A stretch of DNA of 64,000 nucleotides from UBA2336 sp965227265 (GCA_965227265.1 OZ245738.1:1984001-2048000), one strand, 5' to 3'; numbered from the stretch's first letter, positions 24,605 through 34,037 are shown. A program made the numbers and translations. The notes: generated from the letters alone by a model not told the origin.

Positions 24605-26254
24605 ATGAGAATACTGCAGCCTGCCTTAACGATTTTCTGTCTCACTATTTTCTGGTCAGGTCTTCATGCACAAGAACGTTGCGCTACAGTTGAATATCAG
24701 AAACTAAAACTCACAACTGGCAAAGTTTTCGAAACTGATGAACAATTTGAAAAAGCTCTTGCCGAAAAAATTCGGGCGCGAAAAAATAATCTTCAAAAGA
24801 ACCTTACCTCAGTTGCTCCCTACAGAATACCGGTAGTAGTTCATATCATTCATGATGGAGAAGCAGAGGGTGTTGGCCGAAACATACCCGATGCACAAGT
24901 TATTTCGCAGATTGAAGTTCTCAATAAAGATTTTAACAGGTTAAATACAGATGCCGGAAATACACCAGCCGAGTTCACATCGGTTGCCGGCAGTCTTGAC
25001 ATTGAATTTGTATTAGCAAATCAAGATCCAGATGGTCAGGTAACCGATGGCATCATGCGAATTGACGGTAATCGTGCTCAATGGTCTCTGGGTCGTGAGT
25101 CAGAGTTCAAAGCATTGCATCCTGCTGTGGGTAATTCAGATGATGACTACACAGAATACTGGCCTGCTGAAGATTACTTGAATATCTGGGTAATAAAATT
25201 TCAGGATTTCTTGGGATATGCGCAGTTCCCTGTGTCTTCCGGTTTGCCGGGATTAGAGAATGCAGACGATAATAGTTTAACGGATGGAATCATTATAGAC
25301 TATCGGGTATTTGGAACCGATGATGCCGGACCATTTTCGCTGGATGATCAATACAATAAAGGCAGAACCACTACGCATGAAGTGGGTCACTTTCTGGGCT
25401 TAAAGCACATTTGGGGTGATGATACTGGCTGTAACAAAAGTGATTATGCCGATGATACTCCAAACCAGGGTGAAGAAACCTACGATACACCAGACTATCC
25501 ACTAGCCGATAATTGCACATCCTCTGTTATGTTTCAAAATTACATGGACTACACGGATGATATCATGATGAATTTATTTACGCTTAATCAAGTTGACCGG
25601 ATGATGACGGTGCTTGAAAACAGTCCGCGCAGAAACAGCCTTTTAAGTTCACCCGGCCTGGAAATACCGATCCCCGGAGATATTGACGTTGAACTTATTG
25701 AAATTCAAAACCCTGTTGCCATCGTCTGCGATCAAACACCCGAGCTTAAGTTCACGGTTGCTAACCTCAGCGGTGAAGCAATTACTTCGTTACAGGTGCG
25801 CATAGTCATAAATTCTTCTGCCGTTAATACTACCATTCCATTTACTACACCTTTTACCAATCAGGCAGAAATAGCTTTATCCGGAGTAAACCTGATAATC
25901 GGTGAAAATATAATTACCGTAAAGATCCTTACGGTAAACGGATTGACCGATCCTGACCCTGGCAATAACGGAGCTCAAACTTTCGTACAGGTATTAAATC
26001 CCGACTGTGATACATTTGCGCTTTATACAAATGAGGCAGGTGCACCCGTAATCACCTTCGGGTTGAACGAGATGAGACCGGTTGAGATAAGTGTGATTAA
26101 CATGGCTGGTCAGGAAACAGTCCGTATTCAATATGAGCAAATTCTCAACGAAACTGTGCCTTTACCTTTACCTACCCGGATAAAAGGTGTGTATGTTGTC
26201 CGGTTAAGAATTGGATCGAAGTACTATTCAAGAAAGGTTTACCTGTATCCGTAA
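24605..26254 (+). CDS. Exported M43-family zinc metalloprotease with T9SS sorting domain
   Basis: A signal peptide (about 1-22, ending GLHAQE) is followed by a metalloprotease domain. Its extended zinc motif is HEVGHFLGLKH, with His258, Glu259, His262 and His268. A Met-turn (VMFQNYMDY) follows. Both features fit the pappalysin-like M43 family of metzincins. A CARDB-like beta domain (about 360-460, VELIEIQNPVAIVCDQTPEL) is next. The last 80 residues (EMRPVEISVINMAGQE ... YVVRLRIGSKYYSRKVYLYP) form a type A C-terminal sorting domain for type IX secretion. It should be released or anchored at the cell surface. The length is 549 residues. Confidence 0.92.
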   Translation: MRILQPALTIFCLTIFWSGLHAQERCATVEYQKLKLTTGKVFETDEQFEKALAEKIRARKNNLQKNLTSVAPYRIPVVVHIIHDGEAEGVGRNIPDAQVISQIEVLNKDFNRLNTDAGNTPAEFTSVAGSLDIEFVLANQDPDGQVTDGIMRIDGNRAQWSLGRESEFKALHPAVGNSDDDYTEYWPAEDYLNIWVIKFQDFLGYAQFPVSSGLPGLENADDNSLTDGIIIDYRVFGTDDAGPFSLDDQYNKGRTTTHEVGHFLGLKHIWGDDTGCNKSDYADDTPNQGEETYDTPDYPLADNCTSSVMFQNYMDYTDDIMMNLFTLNQVDRMMTVLENSPRRNSLLSSPGLEIPIPGDIDVELIEIQNPVAIVCDQTPELKFTVANLSGEAITSLQVRIVINSSAVNTTIPFTTPFTNQAEIALSGVNLIIGENIITVKILTVNGLTDPDPGNNGAQTFVQVLNPDCDTFALYTNEAGAPVITFGLNEMRPVEISVINMAGQETVRIQYEQILNETVPLPLPTRIKGVYVVRLRIGSKYYSRKVYLYP

Positions 26255-26264
26255 AACACTCTCC

Positions 26265-26272
26265 TATTTTTG
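26265..26272 (+). promoter_or_regulatory. Possible -7 box before ddl
   Basis: TATTTTTG is a full TAnnTTTG match 25 bases before the ddl ATG, in the 43-base gap after the metalloprotease stop. No TTG is seen at the -33 distance, so the call is tentative. Confidence 0.4.
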
Positions 26273-26297
26273 TAAATTTCGTACTTAATATTTCTTA

Positions 26298-27383
26298 ATG
26301 GAGTCAAAGAAGATTGTTGCTATTCTCTATGGCGGACGCTCAGTTGAGCATGGCGTCTCCATAAATTCAGCCCGGAACATTTTTGAACACATCGATAAAG
26401 AAAAGTTTGAACCGCTTGCGATCGGAATCAATGGAAAGGGTAAGTGGTTTTTAACTAAAACCGTAGACAAAGATATTGATCAAGGCCAGCCACTAGGCCT
26501 TATCCTTGATCCCGAAAAGCCCGGCTTTATTTTACTCGCTAGCGGTGACCGCCTTAAAATAGATGTAATCTTCCCCGTGCTGCATGGAACGGATGGTGAG
26601 GACGGCAGTATTCAAGGATTAATCAAAGCAATTGATCTGCCCATGGTGGGAACAGGAGTATTAGGTTCAGCTGTTTCCATGAACAAAATTATCGCGAAAC
26701 GTTTGCTTCAAGAAGCCGGCATACCCGTTACCAAATTCCTGGCTTTTCATTTCGATGAGCAGAAGAAAATAAAATTTGACGCGATCAAAAGTAAGCTTGG
26801 TCTTCCGTTCATGGTGAAGTCAGCAAGTCTTGGATCATCGGTTGGCGTAACAAAAGTTAGCCGCAAAAGTGAATTCAAAAGTGCACTGGATGAATCGTTC
26901 CGATACGATCAGGAAATTTTGATTGAGCAGTTTATTGAAGGCCGTGAAATAGAATGCGCCATTCTTGGAAACAATCCTGCTGAAGCCTCCAATCCGGGCG
27001 AGATCATCATCAGCAAAAAATACGAGTTCTATACATTTGATGCGAAGTATGTGGATTCAGAAGCGGTTGAGATTAAAGTCCCGGCTAAGATTGATAAGAA
27101 ATCAATCAAGCTTATCCGTGAAATTTCATTACAAGCATATCGCGCCTTGCATTGTGAGGATTTTTCGCGCGTAGATTTATTCCTGACCAAAAAAGGAAAG
27201 ATCTATGTTAATGAAATCAATACCATACCCGGATTCACCAACTCGAGTATGTATCCTATGATGTGGAGCGAACGAGGAATTTCGTTCAGCGCACTTATCA
27301 CCCGGCTGCTGACACTGGCAGCCGAGCGATATACGGCTAATAAACGCGTTGAGCATGATTTTCAATCTTCTTTAAAATTCTGA
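26298..27383 (+). CDS. ddl: D-alanine--D-alanine ligase
   Basis: Ddl joins two D-alanines for the end of the peptidoglycan stem peptide, using ATP in the cytoplasm. The N-terminal block YGGRSVEHGVSINSARNI, HGTDGEDGSIQG, VGTGVLGSAVSMNKI, and the ATP-grasp parts VKSASLGSSVGVTKV, LIEQFIEGREIECAIL and VNEINTIPGFTNSSMYP are all present. The last also carries the magnesium ligands. The length of 361 residues is standard. A PASTA-domain gene follows after 25 bases, an arrangement seen in other Bacteroidota. Confidence 0.95.
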   Translation: MESKKIVAILYGGRSVEHGVSINSARNIFEHIDKEKFEPLAIGINGKGKWFLTKTVDKDIDQGQPLGLILDPEKPGFILLASGDRLKIDVIFPVLHGTDGEDGSIQGLIKAIDLPMVGTGVLGSAVSMNKIIAKRLLQEAGIPVTKFLAFHFDEQKKIKFDAIKSKLGLPFMVKSASLGSSVGVTKVSRKSEFKSALDESFRYDQEILIEQFIEGREIECAILGNNPAEASNPGEIIISKKYEFYTFDAKYVDSEAVEIKVPAKIDKKSIKLIREISLQAYRALHCEDFSRVDLFLTKKGKIYVNEINTIPGFTNSSMYPMMWSERGISFSALITRLLTLAAERYTANKRVEHDFQSSLKF

Positions 27384-27408
27384 TCATTGTAGTAATCAAA
27401 CCACAGGC

Positions 27409-28197
27409 ATGGCATTCAACCTTAAAAAGTATACATCAACACTGGGCGGAATTTTGATCAGCATTCTCGTGGCGTGTGGCACATTACTGATTATCATGAT
27501 TCTGTATTTTTATGTGTACCTGCCACACGTAACCAATCACGATGAAACTATTACTGTCCCGAACACGGTGGGAATGAACTTTAGTGAGCTGGAAGATTTT
27601 CTTGGAAAGCGTGACTTACGCTTTGAAGTGAATGATTCAACTTATTCAGGAAATTATCCTCCCCTTACGGTATTAAAACAATACCCATCAGCCGGAGCAA
27701 AAGTAAAAGAGAACCGGGTTATTTATGTTTCGCTAAACCGGGTTACTCCGCCCACAGTGCCTGTACCTAACTTAATTGACGGGTCACTTATCAATGCCGA
27801 TGCTGTATTAAAGAGCAATGAGTTGAAGCGTGGCCGGATCGAATTAGTGCGAGGGCCATTTTTGCAGGTTGTGCAGGGTATGAAATACAAAGGTCATCCG
27901 ATTGAGCCTGGTGAACGGGTTCCCAAAGGTTCGGTAATTGACTTGATTGTTATGGATGGCGGAAATAAGGAATTTGTTACCCCCGACCTGCTAGGAAAAG
28001 ATTGGGATGAGGCTGAAGTAGAAGTTTTAGGGTCGAATCTCAATATCGAAATTATTGCCGTGGGTGATACCACCGGAGTTATTTCAGTAGTATTAAAGCA
28101 ATCTCCACCCTACCCTCAAAATATCAGGGTAGGTGATATCGTTAAGATCTGGATTGGCGCGGCAGGTACAGTGGTAGAGGATGAAACAAACGAGTAG
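27409..28197 (+). CDS. Membrane-anchored PASTA-domain protein
   Basis: The N-terminal membrane helix (about residues 14-38, ILISILVACGTLLIIMILYF) is followed by three PASTA-type repeats at about 48-115 (ITVPNTVGMNFSELEDFLG), 116-185 (PTVPVPNLIDGSLINADAVL) and 186-255 (FVTPDLLGKDWDEAEVEVLG). PASTA domains bind peptidoglycan stem peptides or beta-lactams in other bacteria. There is no kinase or penicillin-binding domain. At 262 residues this stand-alone form beside ddl may sense or bind cell-wall material. The end of the gene overlaps the next gene by 17 bases. Confidence 0.9.
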   Translation: MAFNLKKYTSTLGGILISILVACGTLLIIMILYFYVYLPHVTNHDETITVPNTVGMNFSELEDFLGKRDLRFEVNDSTYSGNYPPLTVLKQYPSAGAKVKENRVIYVSLNRVTPPTVPVPNLIDGSLINADAVLKSNELKRGRIELVRGPFLQVVQGMKYKGHPIEPGERVPKGSVIDLIVMDGGNKEFVTPDLLGKDWDEAEVEVLGSNLNIEIIAVGDTTGVISVVLKQSPPYPQNIRVGDIVKIWIGAAGTVVEDETNE

Positions 28198-30214
28198 GGT
28201 TAACAATAATAATGTGCATTCTATCAAATTGTGGTACGTATTAATCCTGCTTGCTGTGCTGCCAGGAATGGCATTAGCGCAGATTGAGAAATTCGAACCA
28301 GTTGCAAAAACATCGGTTACGAAAACTTCTAATTTAAGCGCAAGATTGAATGCAACTCCTGTTGAGCTTCCTTTTTGGGATGACTTTTCTACCGCAGAAG
28401 GCCATCAGGCCAATCCACTCAATTGGCTTGTCAGTAATACCGTATTTGTGAATGACGGGCAGGCCATAAATCCTCCCAGTATTAATGTAGCAACATTTGA
28501 TGGTTACAATGAAGCAGGTGTTCCCTATTCTAATATTCCCGAGGAAACGGGTTATGGAGATGTATTAGAGTCACAACCAATACTCTTAGGAGTACCCGAT
28601 GATGCGGAATCGCCCGGTGTACCCATTGATCAACGGACAAATATTTACCTGAGCTTTTTCTATCAGGCAGGCGGTAACGGTGAAATGCCTAATCCATCTG
28701 ACTTTCTTAAACTTGAGTTTAAAGATAAAAATAATGTCTGGCGTGAGATCGCCCGATTTACTATAAAATCTAATGCGAACCCTGCTACTTTTTACGACAC
28801 GGCTATTCAAATCCCACAGCCACTGGTAGAAGCTCCTGATTATTTTCATAACGAGTTTCAGTTCAGGTTTACTTCTTTTGGAAGACTTTCAGGATCATAC
28901 GATGCCTGGCATCTGGACTACGTTTATCTCAATGAGCGCGTAGACGATGATCCGGCAACTTCAAATGTAGATGAAGAGGATAGAAACACAAACATCTCTG
29001 ATCGTACTACCACAAAACCTTTTACCACCCTCTTTACTGATGGATACTTCTCAATGCCTCGTAAACATTTTGATGAAGAGAAACATCTTACCAAGCCTTT
29101 GGTTTCACTGTACAGTCTTAAATATGCTTCGTTCGGGGCAGCGGGGCAAGTAGTCAGCTACTCTTCATACTTTACCATTACCCATTATAAGGATAGCATA
29201 CCAACAACAACCTTTGATGGGAATTTGGAGACGCTTATCCAATTTGAGCCCCTGCAAATGTTAACGCATAGCACTCAACCAATTGAATTATTACCGGAGA
29301 CTTCAACTTTCGCAGCGCCTGATGCTGACTCCACTAAAGTATACGTCAAGGTACTCATTGACGGAGGAGACAATAAACCGGCAGATGATTATTATGACCG
29401 GTATATTCCTATAGAATTCCGATCGAATGATACATTAGAGCACACCTTTATCCTTTCCAATTACTATGCCTATGATGATGGCGTTGCGGAATATTCTGCG
29501 GGGCTAGCAGCACAAGGCAACCAGCTTGCCTATCGGTTTGTAATCCCTGAAGGCACTCCGGATGCTGAATGTGTTTTAAATGGGGCTTACATCTATTTTC
29601 CATTTACGAGAAGTACCGTTCCACCTAATATGCAACTCTTTATTTTTAATGATAAAGCCGGTAAGCCAGACAGCGCATCGATCTATAGTCTGACAGTTCC
29701 GGTAACGCGAACCGCCAATAGCCTTTTTAGTGAAATTACTTTTACTAAAGGGGTACAGGTGCGAGATACGTTTTACATCGGCTATCTCGAAACTCAAACC
29801 GGTGGATCGGATCATATTCGCATTGGCCTGGATACGAGTCACGATACCGGGCAGCATCTTTATTATCGCACTACGGTTTACCATCAATGGCAACCGAACG
29901 ATAAGGTTGTGGGTAATTTTATGATCCGGCCTCGATTTGGGGAAGCTATTCCGATAGTAACGGGAACTGAAGAAGGTCAACTGAACCCAGTTTCCATTTA
30001 TCCGAATCCAAGCAGGGGTGAATTTTATATGAAGGGCCCAGTGAGTGAAGTTCAAATCATCACAATGACCGGTCAACCCGTAAATTTTAGTCTAGAAAAT
30101 TTACAGGAGAATAAAAAGATAACACTTCAGGGTGCTGCTCCGGGACTATACATCGTTCGTTATAGATCGGGTACAAAAGTTTTTGCTGATAAAATCCTGG
30201 TTACGGGATATTAA
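28181..30214 (+). CDS. Large exported T9SS cargo protein of unknown function
   Basis: The 677-residue product has a signal peptide (about 15-34, ending PGMALAQ) after a polar N-terminus. A long beta-rich body follows, with no enzyme motif I can see. Around residues 60-250 it resembles a jelly-roll binding domain (LPFWDDFSTAEGH ... FRFTSFGRLSGSYDAWHLDY). The C-terminal 80 residues (NPVSIYPNPSRGEFYMKG ... GLYIVRYRSGTKVFADKIL) form a classic type A sorting domain. It is probably a surface adhesin or structural protein. The start overlaps the PASTA gene, so it is co-transcribed with ddl. Its 3' end overlaps the convergent protease gene by 14 bases. Confidence 0.88.
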   Translation: MKQTSRVNNNNVHSIKLWYVLILLAVLPGMALAQIEKFEPVAKTSVTKTSNLSARLNATPVELPFWDDFSTAEGHQANPLNWLVSNTVFVNDGQAINPPSINVATFDGYNEAGVPYSNIPEETGYGDVLESQPILLGVPDDAESPGVPIDQRTNIYLSFFYQAGGNGEMPNPSDFLKLEFKDKNNVWREIARFTIKSNANPATFYDTAIQIPQPLVEAPDYFHNEFQFRFTSFGRLSGSYDAWHLDYVYLNERVDDDPATSNVDEEDRNTNISDRTTTKPFTTLFTDGYFSMPRKHFDEEKHLTKPLVSLYSLKYASFGAAGQVVSYSSYFTITHYKDSIPTTTFDGNLETLIQFEPLQMLTHSTQPIELLPETSTFAAPDADSTKVYVKVLIDGGDNKPADDYYDRYIPIEFRSNDTLEHTFILSNYYAYDDGVAEYSAGLAAQGNQLAYRFVIPEGTPDAECVLNGAYIYFPFTRSTVPPNMQLFIFNDKAGKPDSASIYSLTVPVTRTANSLFSEITFTKGVQVRDTFYIGYLETQTGGSDHIRIGLDTSHDTGQHLYYRTTVYHQWQPNDKVVGNFMIRPRFGEAIPIVTGTEEGQLNPVSIYPNPSRGEFYMKGPVSEVQIITMTGQPVNFSLENLQENKKITLQGAAPGLYIVRYRSGTKVFADKILVTGY

Positions 30215-31343
30215 GCGGACTTGGCGTAAAGCACAGGATAAAAATTACGAGTGCGATCCATCCAAGAATTTTTCGTTTCAAATCAAGAGGCTGTTCGATT
30301 TCCGTAGGCGGATGCGGTATACCCAATACTCTCCCAATCAGCAGGCCAAACAACAACCAACCTGAATAACCGGTTATCCCCGGAAAAACAATCACCATCA
30401 AGTATTGAACTGCAAATACAGCTACGGTGTACATGAGCGTATCTTTCATCGGAAGACGAAGTCCGGTGAAGCAGGCGTAAAGAAATAGGCCATAGGCTGG
30501 TATGGTCCAAACCAATAAAGAAGGAGGCTGAGAGGGTAGAATATATTCAAACCCCAAGCCGGCATAAAAAATAAATGCTACAAAAATTCCGGAGGCTATA
30601 ATTCGGTGTTTTCTAAACCCCACTAATCCATACAGCACATGTCCGCCATCCAGCTGGCCGATTGGCAAAAGGTTAAGACTTGTAAACACCAACGCCAGGA
30701 AACCAGCAAACAAAAATGGAAAGTGCATCATCTCATGTACATTAGGAACGCGGGATGGATCAGCAACCACAGTTTCAAAGAATACAAATAGAAGATTTTT
30801 CCCCATGGTGATACTGAGTGTAGTATCGTTTGGCGTATAAACATGTTCGGCATAATTCAATCCATACTTCTCAAATTCCGGGTGGATTGTAAAAATATGC
30901 TCGGCAGGTGGCAATGTTGCAAAGCCATAATAGAGAACACCCAATGCCACAATAAATCCAGCAAGCGGTCCGGCAATACCAATGTCAAAGTTTTTTAATG
31001 TTGAAGGCACCCTGCTCCTAAGCCTGATTACTGCACCCATTGTTCCGATAGAAAATGGAAGTGGTGGAAACGGAATGTAATATGGAAGAGAAGACTTTAC
31101 CTTATGATACAGCGCGGTGAGGTAATGCCCAAATTCATGTACGGTAAGGATTAGCAAAAATGGAATGGAGAATTGCATTCCCAATAAAAAATCCTGGAAG
31201 GTAAACTCAGAGTTGTAAACAGGAGGAAAAACATAAATCCAAACTTTACCATAACACCACCACGCACCGGCCAGGGTTGTTGTAAAGAAGGTTGTACTAA
31301 AAAGTAAAATCTGGATCAGTATCCGCTTCTGTTCGCTACGCAT
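30201..31343 (-). CDS. Site-2 protease family (M50) intramembrane metalloprotease
   Basis: This is a polytopic membrane protein (380 residues) with about seven or eight membrane helices. The zinc motif HEFGH carries His69, Glu70 and His73. The third ligand lies in the C-terminal LDG motif (LLPIGQLDGGHVLYG, about residues 225-239). It has neither the PDZ domain of RseP nor the CBS domains of other types. Targets are unknown; members commonly release membrane-bound regulators. Its start overlaps the HAD gene by eight bases. Confidence 0.9.
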   Translation of the reverse strand: MRSEQKRILIQILLFSTTFFTTTLAGAWWCYGKVWIYVFPPVYNSEFTFQDFLLGMQFSIPFLLILTVHEFGHYLTALYHKVKSSLPYYIPFPPLPFSIGTMGAVIRLRSRVPSTLKNFDIGIAGPLAGFIVALGVLYYGFATLPPAEHIFTIHPEFEKYGLNYAEHVYTPNDTTLSITMGKNLLFVFFETVVADPSRVPNVHEMMHFPFLFAGFLALVFTSLNLLPIGQLDGGHVLYGLVGFRKHRIIASGIFVAFIFYAGLGFEYILPSQPPSLLVWTIPAYGLFLYACFTGLRLPMKDTLMYTVAVFAVQYLMVIVFPGITGYSGWLLFGLLIGRVLGIPHPPTEIEQPLDLKRKILGWIALVIFILCFTPSPLNIP

Positions 31344-31962
31344 AGTTGTTAAATAAATCTATAACCCGGTCAGGATGTTCTATTAATATAGCATCAATGC
31401 CCAGGGTTTTTGCTGCGCTGATGTTAGCTTCATTGTCGTCCAAAAAAAGCGTTTGTTCAGGAACAAGCCCATGCAAGTTCAGCACATATTCATAAATCTC
31501 CTTGTCGGGCTTGCGCATGGTTAACCGATGCGAGTAATGTGTGTGATGAAAATAGTTGTCCAGGATATCACCGCTTAACATTACATCATTGATGTACGTC
31601 AAATGAATTGAATTTGTATTGCTGAGCGCCAGGGTTGTGAAGTGCTTTTTCAATCGGTTAAGCATCGTTAGCTTTTCTGTCGGAATCTGAACCAACATAG
31701 CATTCCAGCACCGATCAATTTCCTGATCTGTCGCTGTAAGGTCAAACATTTTCCGAACCGAATCCCGGAATGCCTCCTCACCTATCCTTCCGGTTTCATA
31801 CGCATGAAATGAATCCTGACTCGTATAAATTTCTAAAATCTCTGTCACCGGTCTTTTGGCAAGCACAGCAAACGAATTTAACGTGCGATCAGGCGCAAGG
31901 TCTACAATTACACCTCCCAGGTCAAAGATTAATGTTGTAATGCGATTCGAAATGGAGTTCAC
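31336..31962 (-). CDS. HAD-superfamily hydrolase (YihX/epoxide hydrolase-like)
   Basis: The 208-residue enzyme starts with the HAD motif I IFDLGGVIVDL, whose first Asp is the nucleophile. Motif II is LALSNTNSIH, the motif III lysine is in MRKPDKEIYEYVL, and motif IV is LFLDDNEANISAAKTLG. The GG after the first Asp and the small helical cap are typical of the YihX (alpha-glucose-1-phosphatase)/haloacid dehalogenase-like IA subgroup. The substrate is not known. The intergenic region upstream (31963-32110) shows nothing clear beyond a possible promoter for the next gene. Confidence 0.9.
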   Translation of the reverse strand: MNSISNRITTLIFDLGGVIVDLAPDRTLNSFAVLAKRPVTEILEIYTSQDSFHAYETGRIGEEAFRDSVRKMFDLTATDQEIDRCWNAMLVQIPTEKLTMLNRLKKHFTTLALSNTNSIHLTYINDVMLSGDILDNYFHHTHYSHRLTMRKPDKEIYEYVLNLHGLVPEQTLFLDDNEANISAAKTLGIDAILIEHPDRVIDLFNNYA

Positions 31963-32110
31963 ACGTGAAAAAATACCAGTGCGAATCTAAAACAACCTTT
32001 CGCATCCTCAGAAGATTTCGTGTTTTCTTTTTCATTCAGGCTCAGGTATCAAAATGTCATTATTATCCATTTCGTATATTTCATCTTCGGAAGATTGACA
32101 TCGAGGACTG

Positions 32111-34009
32111 ATGCGGTATTTACAGACTTTAATTTTATTGACTTGTTTCTCGTCTGTGTGGGCACAAATTGCAGTTGTGAACGATGCTGTTAATGAGCAC
32201 ATTTTTACGCTTCCCGGACTTTCCTACCTCATCGATCCAAGAGATACGTTAAACATTGAAACAGCTTCTGATCCTGCATTCAGCAAGAGCTTTCTCCGGC
32301 ACAATTCCTATCTCAATTCCGATTTTCAATCCAACGCTGCGTACTGGTTGCGCATGCCCGTTCAATACGATTCAAGAACCAAGAACACCTGGATCTTTGA
32401 ATTCTATGATCAAACCATCGATCATCTCGAGGCTTATGTACCCCAGCCGGATGGCACTTATCGACAGGTAATCACGGGTGACCAATATCCGTTTCGTCAG
32501 CGCATGTTCATGCATAAAAACTTTGAGATCCAGTTACCCAATCATGGTGACACTACGGTTTACTATTATTTCAAAGTACAATCTCATGATTTTGCAGACA
32601 TCCGTATTGCGTTTCGCACCATCGACAGGTTTGTCTACTACGTACTGAATGAATATTTCCTGTACGGAACATTTTACGGAATGGTTCTCATCATTATCCT
32701 GTATAATTTTCTGGTGTTTCTCGCTATCCGCGAAATGAAATACATCTACTATATTTTTTATATGTTGAGTGTTGCGTTGTACGCGATGAGTCTTGATGGT
32801 GTGGGCTTCCAATATATCTGGCCAGAACATCCTGAGTGGAATGACGTTGTCGTGGGCGTGGCACTTTACGCACTTATTCTTTGGGCATTAGTTTTTACAA
32901 GACGTTTTCTCAGCACGAAAGCAAATGTTTCAATTCTTGATAAGATTTTGAAATGGATGATTATCGCCCGCACGGCCCTTTTTCTGTTCACGTTGTTTTT
33001 TTACCAAAGTCTTTTCTCCTATCGAAACCTGGAGATTATTCCCCTCTCGTTGGTTTTCTATACCGGAATTGTGGTTTGGTATCAAGGCTATCGCCCGGCC
33101 CGGTTTTTCGTAATTGCGTACGGTATATTATTCTCCGGATTCTTTATTCGCATGCTGGTGTATTTGAACGTGCTGCCCTTCACCATCATTTCGCACTACA
33201 GCCTCCACCTGAGCTTTACACTTGAAATGCTGTTCCTTACGTTCGCGCTGGGTGACAGGATTCGTATTTTAAAAGACAATCGAGACAGGGCACTCAAGCG
33301 AATAATCCATCAGCATGAGTTTAACATGCAGCTTAAGGATAAGGTTAATAAAGAATTGGAACAGAAAGTGCAGGAACGAACTGAAGAAATCAACCTTAAA
33401 AATCACGAGTTTGAAGAAACCAATCAAAAGCTGGAACGACAAGCTCTGGAGATCAATCAGATCAATTCCATGCTGGATCTGGACAACTGGAAGTTAAAAA
33501 ACAGGATTCGGGAAGTATTGAATGACCGTCTCATGGAAAAAACCATGGATTACAGTCAATTTAAGACATTGTACCCGGATGCACTTTCGTGTTATCGGTT
33601 TGTTGAAAATCTCAAGTGGGATCATGGATTTCAGTGCCGAAAATGCGCAAATGAGAAATATTTTGAGGGTTCTCAAAAATTCTCCAGGCGCTGTACCCGC
33701 TGTGGCTACAATGAATCCATAACCGCCTTTACTATCTTCCACAGCATCAAATTTCCAATCGAAAAAGCCTTTTACCTGGCCTATTTGGCTGTTAGCGGAA
33801 AGCGGGAAAGCACGCTGGATTCGCTTGCCTACAAGATGGATTTGGGCGTAAATACGGTATGGTCTTTTCGTTCTAAGGTTCAGGAGCGGGTTAAAGAGCT
33901 TGAACTCAAAGGAATCAAGCCAACAGCTTCTCGTTGGGAAGAAGTAATTCTTGAAAACCATCAAATTCGCTCAAAAACGAGGTCATCCACCGCAAACGAT
34001 TCCAAATAA
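32111..34009 (+). CDS. 7TM-DISM sensor fused to an IS1595-type zinc ribbon/HTH: candidate membrane-tethered regulator
   Basis: The 632-residue protein reads in order: signal peptide (1-18); extracytoplasmic DISMED2-like jelly-roll domain (about 28-170, with NAAYWLRMPVQY); seven membrane helices of 7TM-DISM type (about 183-380); and a cytoplasmic coiled coil (about 385-470). A DNA-binding-like region follows at 484-600, with zinc ligands Cys509, Cys512, Cys528 and Cys531. Its FTIFHSIKFPIEKAFYLAY and HTH-like LAYKMDLGVNTVWSFRSKV match the front end of IS1595-family transposases. The DDE nuclease is absent. There is no histidine kinase, GGDEF or LytTR domain, although those are the usual partners of 7TM-DISM. 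It lies 221 bases before susC on the same strand. I infer a carbohydrate-sensing transcription factor for the locus. Confidence 0.82.
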   Translation: MRYLQTLILLTCFSSVWAQIAVVNDAVNEHIFTLPGLSYLIDPRDTLNIETASDPAFSKSFLRHNSYLNSDFQSNAAYWLRMPVQYDSRTKNTWIFEFYDQTIDHLEAYVPQPDGTYRQVITGDQYPFRQRMFMHKNFEIQLPNHGDTTVYYYFKVQSHDFADIRIAFRTIDRFVYYVLNEYFLYGTFYGMVLIIILYNFLVFLAIREMKYIYYIFYMLSVALYAMSLDGVGFQYIWPEHPEWNDVVVGVALYALILWALVFTRRFLSTKANVSILDKILKWMIIARTALFLFTLFFYQSLFSYRNLEIIPLSLVFYTGIVVWYQGYRPARFFVIAYGILFSGFFIRMLVYLNVLPFTIISHYSLHLSFTLEMLFLTFALGDRIRILKDNRDRALKRIIHQHEFNMQLKDKVNKELEQKVQERTEEINLKNHEFEETNQKLERQALEINQINSMLDLDNWKLKNRIREVLNDRLMEKTMDYSQFKTLYPDALSCYRFVENLKWDHGFQCRKCANEKYFEGSQKFSRRCTRCGYNESITAFTIFHSIKFPIEKAFYLAYLAVSGKRESTLDSLAYKMDLGVNTVWSFRSKVQERVKELELKGIKPTASRWEEVILENHQIRSKTRSSTANDSK

Positions 34010-34037
34010 TTTCAGTTTGGCAACGTTTTCGGTATAA

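Noticed and set aside
33591..33920. Possible IS1595-type transposase or insertion sequence remnant
   Set aside because: The zinc ribbon and HTH-like region are in frame with the 7TM-DISM part. No DDE nuclease, terminal inverted repeats or target duplication are seen, and the gene ends soon after. It is better read as a domesticated domain than as an IS.
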